Source: Mycobacteriales bacterium
GTDB lineage: Bacteria > Actinomycetota > Actinomycetes > JAFAQI01
DNA: 64,000 bases
NCBI GenBank assembly: GCA_035504215.1
Contig: DATJSI010000028.1
Location: forward strand, 1-64,000
Direction: 5' to 3'
Below are positions 47,476-56,543 of the stretch, one piece after another. A model generated the notes under the pieces. That model saw nothing but the letters and a program-made list of their open reading frames with translations. It did no database searches and was not told where the DNA came from. The number at the start of each line of letters is the position of its first letter. Positions within the stretch are counted from its first letter, which is position 1. Position numbers and translations under genes: made by a program.

Positions 47476-48546
47476 ATGCCGGCTTGCCCTAGTTCCCGCA
47501 CTCGACAGTTCTGGGCCGCGACGGCAATGGCTGCCGTCATTGCCACAACCGTTGGCCTGGCCCCGCTTGGCGCGGCCGGAGCGCCGGCGCATCTGGGATC
47601 TCGGGGCGGCGCAGTGCCCAAGTCGGTGCTCGCGAAGCACAACAGATGCAAGCGAAACGCGATCGATGTCCCCAAGTGTGGCGTCCTCTGGGGTATCTAT
47701 CTGCCGCCCCAGCCGGCATCCACCGGCTGGATCGCGCCGTACAGCAAGATCGAGGTGCCGATCGGGCGCCGATTCGACCTGGTGAAGAACTACTCGCAGT
47801 GGAAGGCGGGCGTCACGTTCCCGACGAAAGCCGAGGCCAGTTACGCCAACCGCCGGCACCAGATACTGGAGTTCGCCTGGGCTGCTGTCGATTACGGCAC
47901 CCGAGCCAAGATCTCCTACGCCTCTATTGCGAGCGGTGCCTGGGACAAGTCCGTTATCCGCCCTGAGGCGAGGGCGTTGAAACACTTCCATCACAAGGTG
48001 TTCATCGACTTCTCCGCCGAGTTCGACGGCGCTTCCCAGACTGGCCACGGCACGCCCGCGCAGTACGTCGCCGCCTACCGCCATATCCACGACGTAATGA
48101 AGGCGGCCGGCGTGAAGAACGTCATCTGGGCGTGGGTCTCGACCGGTGACCTGGAGCATGCGTCCGTCATCAGGGCGAGCTACCCGGGGCCCAAGTACGT
48201 GAACTGGGTGGGCTATGACCCGTACAACTTCGCAGGCTGTCACAACGAAGGATGGCGGAGCCCTTACGAGACCTTCTCGCCGTTCTACAAGTGGACTCGC
48301 CACCAGACCGGCATGCGGCACAAGCCATTGCTGCTGGGCGAGTACGCCTCGGCGATTGGGCCAAAGGTGGGCGCGTGGTATGCCCACGTCGCTACGGCGC
48401 TGCATCACCTGCCGAGGATCAAGGCGCTCATGCAGTGGAGCTCAGCAACTTCATCGACCTGCGACTTCCGGCTCACCGACTCAGCCGCGGCGCTGGCCGG
48501 CTTCGGGGTGTCGTCGAACTCGCGGTACGTGCTGGGCGCCGGCTGA
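47476..48546 (+). CDS. Secreted GH26-like glycoside hydrolase (356 aa)
   Basis: Single-domain exported relative of the hydrolases at 34246 and 49830. A signal peptide (FWAATAMAAVIATTVGLAPLGAAGAPA) is followed by the catalytic domain starting CGVLWGIYLPP. Candidate catalytic residues are E182 in DFSAEFDG and E289 in LLGEYAS, with IWAWVSTG and VNWVGYDPYNFAGC between. The second-motif Pro of its relatives (LPEYG) is Gly here. ATG 47476 with AAAGGA upstream is preferred over GTG 47440. It stands alone on the plus strand between rplY and prs, which are otherwise neighbours in many actinobacteria. Confidence 0.83.
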   Translation: MPACPSSRTRQFWAATAMAAVIATTVGLAPLGAAGAPAHLGSRGGAVPKSVLAKHNRCKRNAIDVPKCGVLWGIYLPPQPASTGWIAPYSKIEVPIGRRFDLVKNYSQWKAGVTFPTKAEASYANRRHQILEFAWAAVDYGTRAKISYASIASGAWDKSVIRPEARALKHFHHKVFIDFSAEFDGASQTGHGTPAQYVAAYRHIHDVMKAAGVKNVIWAWVSTGDLEHASVIRASYPGPKYVNWVGYDPYNFAGCHNEGWRSPYETFSPFYKWTRHQTGMRHKPLLLGEYASAIGPKVGAWYAHVATALHHLPRIKALMQWSSATSSTCDFRLTDSAAALAGFGVSSNSRYVLGAG

Positions 48547-48572
48547 TCCGCGTGTCTGGCGGGCCTGCTGGC

Positions 48573-49553
48573 TCAAGCGTTGCCGTCGAAAAGGCTGGTC
48601 ACCGAGCCGTCCTGGAAGATCTCCCGGATCGCACGCCCGATGAGCGGCGCGATGGACAGCACGGTGAGCCGGTCGAAGTACTGCTCGTCCGAAGTAGGCA
48701 GGGTGTTCGTCACCACGAGTTCGCTGATCCGGCTGTTCTTCAACCGGTCGATCGCCGGCTCGGAAAACTCGCCATGGGTCGCGGCGACAATCACGTCGGA
48801 AGCACCGGCGTCGAGCAACGCGTCAGCAGCCTTAGTGATGGTGCCGGCCGTCCCGATCATGTCGTCGATCAGCAGGCACGGCCGCCCGCTGACCTCGCCC
48901 ACCACGCTGTGCGCAACGACCTCGTTGGCGACGAGCGGGTCGCGGGTCTTGTGGATGAACGCCACCGGGCGGCCGCCGAGCCGATCCGCCCACCGCTCGG
49001 CCATCCGTACCCGGCCGGTGTCGGGTGATACCACAGTGAAGGCTGAGACGTCGTACTGGCTGCTGATGTAGTCGGCCAGCAACGGCAGCGCGAACAAATG
49101 GTCGACCGGCCCGTCGAAAAAGCCCTGGATCTGGGCGGTGTGCAGATCGACCGACATCAACCGGTCGGCCCCGGCAGTCTTGAACAGATCCGCCATCAGT
49201 CGCGCCGAGATCGGTTCGCGGCCAAGGTGCTTCTTGTCCTGGCGTGCGTAGGGATAGAACGGCATCACGACGGTGATCCGCTTTGCGGACGCCCGCTTGA
49301 GCGCGTCCACCATGATCAGCTGTTCCATGATCCACTTGTTGATCGGCGGTCCGAATGACTGGATCACGAAGGCGTCGCAGCCTCGCACCGACTCCTGCGG
49401 GCGAGCGTAGATCTCGCCGTTCGCGAACTCGCGGATCATCGTGGGGCTGACGGCAAGATCGAGCTCGAACGCAACCTCATCGGCGAGCGCAGGATGCGCG
49501 CGGCCGGAAAAGAGCAGCAGGGTCTTCTCGCCGGTCGTCTTGATGCCCGTCAC
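48573..49553 (-). CDS. prs: Ribose-phosphate pyrophosphokinase
   Basis: Makes PRPP from ribose 5-phosphate and ATP; 326 aa. Visible motifs are MPFYPYARQDKKH, DLHTAQIQGFFDGPVDHL (metal-binding), VVSPDTGRVRMAERWADRLG and the PRPP loop CLLIDDMIGTAGTI. GTG start at 49553 with GGGGAG upstream; an alternative upstream start would add N-terminal residues unlike the family. Usually next to glmU; here 5.3 kb of accessory genes separate them. Confidence 0.96.
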   Translation of the reverse strand: MTGIKTTGEKTLLLFSGRAHPALADEVAFELDLAVSPTMIREFANGEIYARPQESVRGCDAFVIQSFGPPINKWIMEQLIMVDALKRASAKRITVVMPFYPYARQDKKHLGREPISARLMADLFKTAGADRLMSVDLHTAQIQGFFDGPVDHLFALPLLADYISSQYDVSAFTVVSPDTGRVRMAERWADRLGGRPVAFIHKTRDPLVANEVVAHSVVGEVSGRPCLLIDDMIGTAGTITKAADALLDAGASDVIVAATHGEFSEPAIDRLKNSRISELVVTNTLPTSDEQYFDRLTVLSIAPLIGRAIREIFQDGSVTSLFDGNA

Positions 49554-49829
49554 GCGTTCACTCCCCAACTCGCCATGGGCGAGTGCGCCCGGTGTCGAGC
49601 CTACCGAGGGCAAGTGGGAGGCCTCCGCCACACCGGTCGATCTGAGATGATCCGCCGGCTACGTCGCCTGCACGACACTCTGTCCGGGTCGCCACATGTT
49701 CACCGTTTGGTCATTGAAAGCAGGCGCGCATGCGCATACGTTGGCCCAACCTTCCCCAATTGACCCTCGCCGAAGAAGGCGACGACGGCCCGCCAGCGGC
49801 CGTGACCTCCGACCACGGGGAAGTCATCT

Positions 49830-50822
49830 GTGAAGCACCGAATCCCACGGCTCGCCTGCGCCCTTGCCCTGCTCACCCTAGGCGTCGTCGGCTTTGGCCC
49901 GTCATCGACGGCCAGCGCGGCCACCTGCACACTTTCGGCGAAGGAGGTGCCGAGCTGCGGAGTGCTCTGGGGCGCCTACAAACCTCAATCGGGCTCCGAG
50001 ACGGTCCTGACGGCCGTCACCGACCTCGAGGCACAAGTGGGGCGAACGTTCAGCCTGACCTACCACTACCACGACTTCTCCACGACGGGACCCGGCGTCT
50101 TTCCGAACAAGTACGAGGCGCAACTGGCCGCAACCGGACATGTTCTGCTCGAGGACTGGGTGCCTAAGATCTTCACGACCGGCGCGACGTTGGAGTGGTC
50201 GCAGGTTGCCGCTGGAAAGTACGACGCTTCGGTGATCGACCCCGAGGCCGAGAGAATCAAGTCGTTCGGTAAGCCGGTCATGCTCAGCATCGAGTCGGAG
50301 ATGGACCGCGATCTCACATCAACCAATACCGCCGCAGAGTTCGTCGCGATGTACCGACACATTCATAGCCAGTTCGCGTCACTCGGCGTCACGAACGTCA
50401 TCTGGGTGTGGACGATCACGGGCGGCGCCGGGCACGACTCATTGTTCTCCGGGCTCTACCCAGGCAGCTCCTACGTCGACTGGATCGGCTATGACCCATA
50501 CAACTTCGCGACGTGCCACAGCGCCCCATGGCACACGTTCGCCCAGACGATCGCCACTGGCTACGACTGGCTGGAGGCCAACGGCTACGGCAACAAGCCA
50601 TTCATCCTGCCCGAGTACGGCACAGTGCCGGAGACCGGGGTACCCACTGGAGCTGCGAGCTGGTTCGACGGAATCCCAGCCGCATTGACTAGCTACCCGA
50701 ACATCAAGGCACTATCGGAGTGGGACGACTCGAGTAACGGGTGCAATACCGAGCTCACCGCCGCCCCCGGTGAGATGGCGGCGTTTACGGTGGCCGGGTG
50801 GTCCTCCGCGGTGGTCGGCTAA
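49830..50822 (+). CDS. Secreted GH26-like glycoside hydrolase (330 aa)
   Basis: Exported single-domain hydrolase closest in sequence to the catalytic part of the 34246 gene. The signal peptide (LACALALLTLGVVGFGPSSTASA) is followed by CTLSAKEVPSCGVLWGAYKPQ. Candidate acid/base E157 is in ESEMDRD and nucleophile E262 in LPEYGT; IWVWTITG, VDWIGYDPYNFATCH and SEWDDSSNGC are shared with the paralog, including a Cys pair likely to form a disulfide. The GTG at 49830 follows GGGGAAG. It is convergent with the giant LamG gene, 32 bp away. Confidence 0.84.
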   Translation: MKHRIPRLACALALLTLGVVGFGPSSTASAATCTLSAKEVPSCGVLWGAYKPQSGSETVLTAVTDLEAQVGRTFSLTYHYHDFSTTGPGVFPNKYEAQLAATGHVLLEDWVPKIFTTGATLEWSQVAAGKYDASVIDPEAERIKSFGKPVMLSIESEMDRDLTSTNTAAEFVAMYRHIHSQFASLGVTNVIWVWTITGGAGHDSLFSGLYPGSSYVDWIGYDPYNFATCHSAPWHTFAQTIATGYDWLEANGYGNKPFILPEYGTVPETGVPTGAASWFDGIPAALTSYPNIKALSEWDDSSNGCNTELTAAPGEMAAFTVAGWSSAVVG

Positions 50823-50854
50823 CGCACGGAGGACACCCGGACGCCACGACTCCC

Positions 50855-53800
50855 TTAACTGCCAGGGCCCAACGGCCCGGCAGTGCCGATCGCGACGTCG
50901 TCCAGGAGGACGGTCCCCGGAGGGGTTGACGACGCAATGGCCTGGCCGAGTTGCAGCGAACCAAATGAGGTGCCGGTGTTGATCCCGCCGACCGTCTCCG
51001 TTTCGAGCGGCGTATAGCTGTCTCCCGCGTAGACGCTAACCGCCAGCGAGCCCGTCGTGGCCGAGTTCACAAGAGTCCACTCGACCCGCAGCCAGGTGTT
51101 CAACGGCAGCGCACTCGTGAAGGTGAGCTGCTTGGTGCCGGCTGCGTCGTACAAGGCGAGCTTGCCATTCGTCTGAATGGTGATCTGTGCATCGCGGTTG
51201 AACGACGAGTCGCCGAGCTTGGCGAGCTGCACCCCGACCGCAGGGTCGGCTCCTAAGTTCAGGTACGTCCGCCCGTAGCTCGTAGTGGACGGCGTTGTGA
51301 TCGACGTCTTGCCCCACTGGAGGAAGCATGGCGACGTGCCCGGCGTCAGCGCCGCCGCGAGCGTGCCGTGCGGAGCGCTCGACGTGTAGCTGACGGTGCC
51401 GGTGCCGGCGCAGGTCACGGCGTCGAACTTGTTGCCTGACGCACCGCCGGAGTTCGCCGCAGTCAGAGCCGTACCGGCGCTGCCGCCCTCGAAGTTATTG
51501 GCCAGCGTGGGCGAATTCACATTTGGCGTCGTCGCCGACACGACTTGAGAAGCCGGGCCCGGCCCGGCGGAGTTAGACGCGATGACCTGATACCAGTAAG
51601 TCGCGCCTGCGGTCAGCCCAGTGCTCGCGTACGACGCCGAGGTGAGCGTGGTTGTCAGCGGCGTGAACGGGCCCGAGGCAGACGTAGTCGAGATGTCGAC
51701 CTCGTAGCTGGACGCCCCTGTCGTCGGATCCCAGGTGAGGTCGATCTCGGTCGCCCCAACTGCGTTGGGGTTGAGGTCGGTCACCTGACCCGGCGCGATC
51801 TGCGGCGTCGTTCCGACCTGGGTCGCCGAGACCGCGCCGGTTCCCCCGGCGTTCACTGCCGCGACTACGTAGTCATACGCCGTACCCGGGCTGAGCGACG
51901 TGTCGTCGTAGCTGCTCGCCGAGCTACCCGAACTGATCGTGGTCCAGTTCGAGGTGCCGTCCGGAGCCCGCAAGACATCGTAGGTTGCCGCACCCTGTGC
52001 GGGGCTCCAGGACAGGTTGATGTCCGTGGGCGACACGACGTTGAGCTCGAGGCCGGTGACTTGCGCCGGCAGCGTCGTGCCGGTCACCGCATTGGACGCC
52101 GGACCTGATGCGGATGCGTTCTCGGGGATGACCTCGTAGTCGAACGAGTCACCCGGGTTGTGACCGGAGTCCGCGAACGTGGTACCCGTGACCGTACCCA
52201 GATCGGTCGGGAACGTGTCCGACCCGCCCGCGCCGCGACGAACGTCGTACGACGTGGCGCCGACTGCAGCGCCCCAACTCAGGTCGATTTCGCCAGTGCC
52301 GTTCGCGCTCTGGGTAAGCACGCCCGGTTGTCCCGGCGCCAGGGCGGCAGTGTATTGCGCGGCCACCTGCGTTGCAGACAGAGCCGAGTTGTAGACCGAG
52401 GCGTCGTCGATGGTCCCGTTGAAGAAGCTGCTGCTCGGGCGACTGGTCCAACCACTCAGGCTGTCGTCGCCAACCCGCCAGTAGCCGGTGTAGGACTGGC
52501 TCGTCGTCGTCGTGTTGCTGGCCACCTTCTGCCCGTCGACATAGAGCACCATGCCCGACGGGCCCTGGGTCGCGACCACCTGGTGCCAGGCACCGTTGTT
52601 GTACGACTTCGTGCTCTGGATCGTGTGCGTCTGGTTGCTGGACTTCGTCCCGAAAATCAACAGGCCGCTGTTGGTCATGTAGACCAGCCGATCGGACGTG
52701 CTGCTGTTGCCGGTCTGGCTGCTCCCGAAGCCGATCAGCCGGCCGCCAGCCGACGTCGTTGTCTTGAACCACACCTCCTCCGAGAAGGTGGAGGGGCTGG
52801 CCTGCGCGGTGCCGGTCGAGAAGTAACCGGTCGAACCGTCGAAACTCGCCGCGGTGTCCGGGTCGCCGGCGATGGCACCAGGCTGCCCGAGGGTGACCCC
52901 GCCTGTGTAGATGCCCCAGTTCCGGCTGGATGACGCGTCACCCGCGAGCGTTCCGTCCGGCTCATCGAATCGCCAGTAGCCGGACGGGTTCTGGCTTGCC
53001 ACGGTTGCTGCATAGCTGGTCGAGCCGTTCTGCACCTGCACGGTTGCCCCGCGTGAGAGCGAGCTGCCCGGCGAGCCCGAGGTTGGGACAGCCTCGACCT
53101 GGTAGGTGTGCTGGCTCCCTGCGGCCAAGCCAGAGTCCGAGAAGACCACCGTCGGCTGCTTCCAGAAATACGACGTGACGGTCTGACTGGCGATCGGAGT
53201 CGACCCACCATCGCGGAACAGCTCCATCGTTAGCTGGGTGTCGTCGAGGTCCACGGGTGGCACCGCATAGATGTTGACGGTGCCCGGACCGGCGTCGACC
53301 GCAACCGGGCCGTCCGGCTTCGGGGTCGGGTAGTCGCTCGTGGGCGTGAAGCGGGCGATGCCCTGCTGACCAACGTGGTTCATCGTGGTGAAGTCACCAC
53401 CGACATACAGCTGGCTGCCGTCCGTGGCCATTGCCCGCGGACCGAGGTTTGTACCAGCGTTCGAGAACGGGTACCAGGGCCCGAGGAAGCCGTTGCTGGT
53501 GTTCAGCGACAGCAGGTGCCGGGCCTGGTTCGTCGCAACCTGCGGGAAGTTTGCTGGGTCATTGGAAACCGGTCCGTTGGTGTTGTTCTCCTGGCAGTTG
53601 TGCGCGTGCGAACCCTTATAGACATAGTTGCCGATGACCGCCAGGATCTGCGTGGCGCCGAGGCACCGGTTCACCCAAACCAGACTGCCGTTGGAGAGAT
53701 TGGCCGCCCAGACCCCGTCGAAGCAGCCGCCACCGGTGCCCTCGTCGCCTAGGTAGACGACCCCGTTACTAATGACTGCGGACTTTACGTCGGAGGAGCA

Positions 53801-54679
53801 GCCGTTGACCGGCGCCTTGGACGTGCCCAGCGGAACGGCGACGTTGTCGGCCGGCATCGGCTCGAGCGCACCCGGCGTGGCCGAGGTGACACCACCGATG
53901 ATGGCAGCCTTGTTGTAACGGGTTGTGCCATCGGCGCTCTGGGTCAACCCGTCGACCTGATCGAAGTAGCCGCCGATGACCACCTGGCTGCCGTCCGGCG
54001 TCACCGCCATTGCATCAACGGTGTTGTCGGTGCTCGGGCCGGTGCCGGAGCCCCAGGGCACGATCGCGCCCGTGCTGGCGCTCAGCGCGGCAAGGTCGGG
54101 GCCGACCGCGGTCTTGTTGACCTTCGCGAACGACCCCCCGATGTACACCACGTTGCCGACTGCTGCGATGGCGTTCACGGCGGCGCTGACGTTGGGCGCC
54201 CACGGAAGCAACGCGCCCGTGGAGGTGCTAAATGCGGCGATGTGGTTGCGCGGTTGACCGTCGACCGTCGTAAACGCTCCACCGACGTAGATCGTGCTGC
54301 CGTCCGGCGACGGGGCGACAACGCCATGCGTCAGCGGCAGGCCGGAAGTCTGGCCGGCGAACACGTGGGTCTGGATCGCCGGGTCGAGCGCCCCTGTGGA
54401 CGCGTTAAGCGCCCCGAAGTACGGCGAGGACACCTCACCCGTGCCGAGGGCGTCGCCCGGTGGCCGCAGCGACGTAAAGTCCCCCACCATGAAGATGTCG
54501 CCGTTCGCGTAGGTCATGCTCCAGACCGTCGCGTTGGCCTGCCACGACGACGCAGCATCGGCACCCACGCTGCCCGGAACGACTGCACCGGCCGACGGTG
54601 CACCTAGCAGCTGGACGCCGGGGACGGCCACTGCAAGGGCGGTGACGATCCCGATCAGAAGAGTGAAAAGGCGACGCAC
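50855..54679 (-). CDS. Secreted beta-propeller, LamG, Fn3 giant protein (1274 aa)
   Basis: Paralog of the 36443-41260 gene with one LamG domain fewer. The signal peptide (LFTLLIGIVTALAVAVPGVQLLGAPSAGA) precedes a propeller to about 470 (TIYVGGAFTTVDG, YIGGSFAKVN, YVGGDFTTMN), then a linker domain. One LamG region runs about 565-776 (GYWRFDEPDG... VYNSALSATQVAAQY), three Fn3 domains about 780-1050, and the shared C-terminal domain about 1055-1274 (NNFEGGSAGTALTAANSGG to LDDVAIGTAGPLG). No cell-wall sorting signal is seen. The GTG 54679 follows AAGGGG with 8-bp spacing. It is probably a secreted matrix or surface protein; the ligand is unknown. Confidence 0.88.
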   Translation of the reverse strand: MRRLFTLLIGIVTALAVAVPGVQLLGAPSAGAVVPGSVGADAASSWQANATVWSMTYANGDIFMVGDFTSLRPPGDALGTGEVSSPYFGALNASTGALDPAIQTHVFAGQTSGLPLTHGVVAPSPDGSTIYVGGAFTTVDGQPRNHIAAFSTSTGALLPWAPNVSAAVNAIAAVGNVVYIGGSFAKVNKTAVGPDLAALSASTGAIVPWGSGTGPSTDNTVDAMAVTPDGSQVVIGGYFDQVDGLTQSADGTTRYNKAAIIGGVTSATPGALEPMPADNVAVPLGTSKAPVNGCSSDVKSAVISNGVVYLGDEGTGGGCFDGVWAANLSNGSLVWVNRCLGATQILAVIGNYVYKGSHAHNCQENNTNGPVSNDPANFPQVATNQARHLLSLNTSNGFLGPWYPFSNAGTNLGPRAMATDGSQLYVGGDFTTMNHVGQQGIARFTPTSDYPTPKPDGPVAVDAGPGTVNIYAVPPVDLDDTQLTMELFRDGGSTPIASQTVTSYFWKQPTVVFSDSGLAAGSQHTYQVEAVPTSGSPGSSLSRGATVQVQNGSTSYAATVASQNPSGYWRFDEPDGTLAGDASSSRNWGIYTGGVTLGQPGAIAGDPDTAASFDGSTGYFSTGTAQASPSTFSEEVWFKTTTSAGGRLIGFGSSQTGNSSTSDRLVYMTNSGLLIFGTKSSNQTHTIQSTKSYNNGAWHQVVATQGPSGMVLYVDGQKVASNTTTTSQSYTGYWRVGDDSLSGWTSRPSSSFFNGTIDDASVYNSALSATQVAAQYTAALAPGQPGVLTQSANGTGEIDLSWGAAVGATSYDVRRGAGGSDTFPTDLGTVTGTTFADSGHNPGDSFDYEVIPENASASGPASNAVTGTTLPAQVTGLELNVVSPTDINLSWSPAQGAATYDVLRAPDGTSNWTTISSGSSASSYDDTSLSPGTAYDYVVAAVNAGGTGAVSATQVGTTPQIAPGQVTDLNPNAVGATEIDLTWDPTTGASSYEVDISTTSASGPFTPLTTTLTSASYASTGLTAGATYWYQVIASNSAGPGPASQVVSATTPNVNSPTLANNFEGGSAGTALTAANSGGASGNKFDAVTCAGTGTVSYTSSAPHGTLAAALTPGTSPCFLQWGKTSITTPSTTSYGRTYLNLGADPAVGVQLAKLGDSSFNRDAQITIQTNGKLALYDAAGTKQLTFTSALPLNTWLRVEWTLVNSATTGSLAVSVYAGDSYTPLETETVGGINTGTSFGSLQLGQAIASSTPPGTVLLDDVAIGTAGPLGPGS

Positions 54680-54788
54680 GACGAGACCCCTTCGGCTGCG
54701 CTTCCATCCCCGCGCCGGACCCCGGCGGCAGAAGCATTGATGACGAGACGCGGACTGGTAACCAGAGAATGTCATGGGGACGCGCCGA

Positions 54789-54805
54789 CCTAATAGCCCA
54801 CTCGG
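54789..54805 (-). promoter_or_regulatory. Conserved upstream motif, second half-site (site C2)
   Basis: Minus-strand reading CCGAGTGGGCTATTAGG, a close match to site B (CCGATTGGCTTATTTAG). It lies 110-126 bp upstream of the GTG at 54679 and 7 bp from site C1. Confidence 0.45.
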
Positions 54806-54811
54806 ACCGAT

Positions 54812-54835
54812 CTTGATAGCCCGATCGGGTGAAAC
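54812..54835 (-). promoter_or_regulatory. Conserved upstream motif, site C1 (LamG gene)
   Basis: Minus-strand reading GTTTCACCCGATCGGGC then TATCAAG, 133-156 bp before the GTG at 54679. The core is the same as at 41382-41405 and 36104-36124. It lies in the 190 bp between glmU and the LamG gene, so a 3' role for glmU is an alternative. Confidence 0.55.
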
Positions 54836-54870
54836 CCTTGTACGCCAGCATGAGCTGCAAGCTCGTGACG

Positions 54871-56316
54871 CTACCGACCGGTGTCGTCCGGATCCGGGGG
54901 ACCATCCTGCTTCTTGCCGGCGGAGTTGCCGGCACGCTTGCGCTCGACCCAGCCCTCGACGTTGCGCTGCCGTGCGCGACCGACGGCAAGCGCACCCGGC
55001 GGCACGTCCTCGGTGATCACTGAGCCCGCTGCGGTGTAGGCGCCGGCGCCGATCGTCACAGGAGCCACCAGCATCGTGTCGGACCCGACCCGCGCGTCGT
55101 CGCCCACCACCGTCCGGTGCTTGTTCTCGCCGTCGTAGTTGACGAAGACCGTGGCGGCACCGATGTTGCTGCGCTCGCCGATCTCGGCATCGCCGACATA
55201 GGACAGGTGCGGCACCTTGCTGCCGTCCCCGACCACCGCCTGCTTCATCTCGACGAATGCACCCGCCTTGGCATCGGCGCCAAGGACGGTGCCGGGGCGA
55301 AGGTAGGCGAACGGTCCGACCGCTGAGCGCGCGCCAATTCGAGCGCCCGTGCAGTGCGACTTCACGACCGTCGCGCCTGCGCCGACATGGGTATCTCTCA
55401 GCGTCGAGTCTGGGCCGACCTCTGCACCCGATTCGACGTGGGTCGCGCCATGCAGTTGCGTGTTCTGATGGATCGTCGAGTCCGGCGCAAGAGTGACTCG
55501 AACACCCATCCAGGTGGTCTCGGGGTCGACGATCGTCACCCCCTCGCGCATCCAGTGCGCGACAATCCGATCACGCATCGCGCGACGAACGGCAGCGAGT
55601 TGCACGCGGTCATTGACCCCCAACGTCTCGGTCGGGTCGTCGCTGCGAACGCTGGCCACGACCTTGGCGTCGTCGACGAAAAAGCCGATGACATCGGTCA
55701 GGTAGTGCTCGCCCTGCGCATTCCTCGTCTCCACGCGGGCGAGCGCCGGTCCGAGCTGCTCTAGATCGAAGGCGTAGACGCTGGTGTTGATCTCGCTGAC
55801 CTGGCGTATCCGGTCGTCGGCATCGCGCTCCTCCACGACCGCACGAACCTGGCCGTCGGGATCCCGAACGACGCGGCCGTACCCGGTCGGATCAGCTAGC
55901 TCCGCACTCAGCAGGGTCACCGCGGCGCCGGTTTCCTCGTGCCGAGCCAGCAGCCGTTGCAACGTCTCGGTCGTCAACAGGGGAGCATCGCCGGGGACGA
56001 CGAGCACGGTGCCTTTCGTGGTGGGGTCGAGCGCCCCGAGCGCAAGCTCGGTGGCGTGCCCGGTTCCGCGCTGCTCGTCCTGCACGACAGCAGCGGCACC
56101 GGGATCGATCTCGCTCAGCTGAGCCGTCACCGCGTCGCGGCCGTGACCCACGACCACCAGCGTGCGAGCGGCGCCCAGCGGTGCGGTCGCGGCGAGCACG
56201 TGCCCCAACAACGAGCGTCCGCAGATGGCATGCAGCACCTTGGGGAGCGCCGACTTCATCCGCTTGCCCTCGCCGGCCGCCAGCACGATCACGGCAACCG
56301 GCGCGGTGTCAGTCAC
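54871..56316 (-). CDS. glmU: Bifunctional UDP-GlcNAc pyrophosphorylase / GlcN-1-P acetyltransferase
   Basis: Makes UDP-GlcNAc for peptidoglycan and other glycans; 481 aa. The N-terminal uridyltransferase has [21 protein letters not shown]. The C-terminal left-handed beta-helix shows the hexapeptide pattern ([28 protein letters not shown]), with the acetyltransferase active-site region [31 protein letters not shown] starts the gene at 56316. Its product would also feed the nearby exopolysaccharide pathway if GlcNAc is used, which is inference. Confidence 0.96.
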   Translation of the reverse strand: MTDTAPVAVIVLAAGEGKRMKSALPKVLHAICGRSLLGHVLAATAPLGAARTLVVVGHGRDAVTAQLSEIDPGAAAVVQDEQRGTGHATELALGALDPTTKGTVLVVPGDAPLLTTETLQRLLARHEETGAAVTLLSAELADPTGYGRVVRDPDGQVRAVVEERDADDRIRQVSEINTSVYAFDLEQLGPALARVETRNAQGEHYLTDVIGFFVDDAKVVASVRSDDPTETLGVNDRVQLAAVRRAMRDRIVAHWMREGVTIVDPETTWMGVRVTLAPDSTIHQNTQLHGATHVESGAEVGPDSTLRDTHVGAGATVVKSHCTGARIGARSAVGPFAYLRPGTVLGADAKAGAFVEMKQAVVGDGSKVPHLSYVGDAEIGERSNIGAATVFVNYDGENKHRTVVGDDARVGSDTMLVAPVTIGAGAYTAAGSVITEDVPPGALAVGRARQRNVEGWVERKRAGNSAGKKQDGPPDPDDTGR

Positions 56317-56386
56317 GCGGGCTCCAAGGTGGCGTGCGGCGGTGCTGGACGGCGCCGAGCCTATCGAGCACGCCCGAATACATCCG

Positions 56387-56457
56387 CTCCCGGAGGAGGA
56401 GTCGAACCTCCATAACGAAATCCAAAGTTTCGGGTCCTGCCGTTAGACGATCCGGGA
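56387..56457 (-). tRNA. tRNA-Gln (anticodon TTG)
   Basis: 71-nt tRNA on the minus strand. Acceptor TCCCGGA pairs with TCCGGGA. The anticodon stem-loop CGAAA-CTTTGGA-TTTCG carries TTG, and the T arm is GGAGG-TTCGACT-CCTCC. The discriminator is G; CCA is not encoded. It lies 70 bp upstream of glmU on the same strand. Confidence 0.96.
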
Positions 56458-56543
56458 CTGCTGCCTCGCAGCCTAGGGTGCTCGGGCGCCCGTGCCCCTT
56501 CTAGGAGGGCGTGCGACCATCGTGCCGAACGAGAGGAGCGGGA

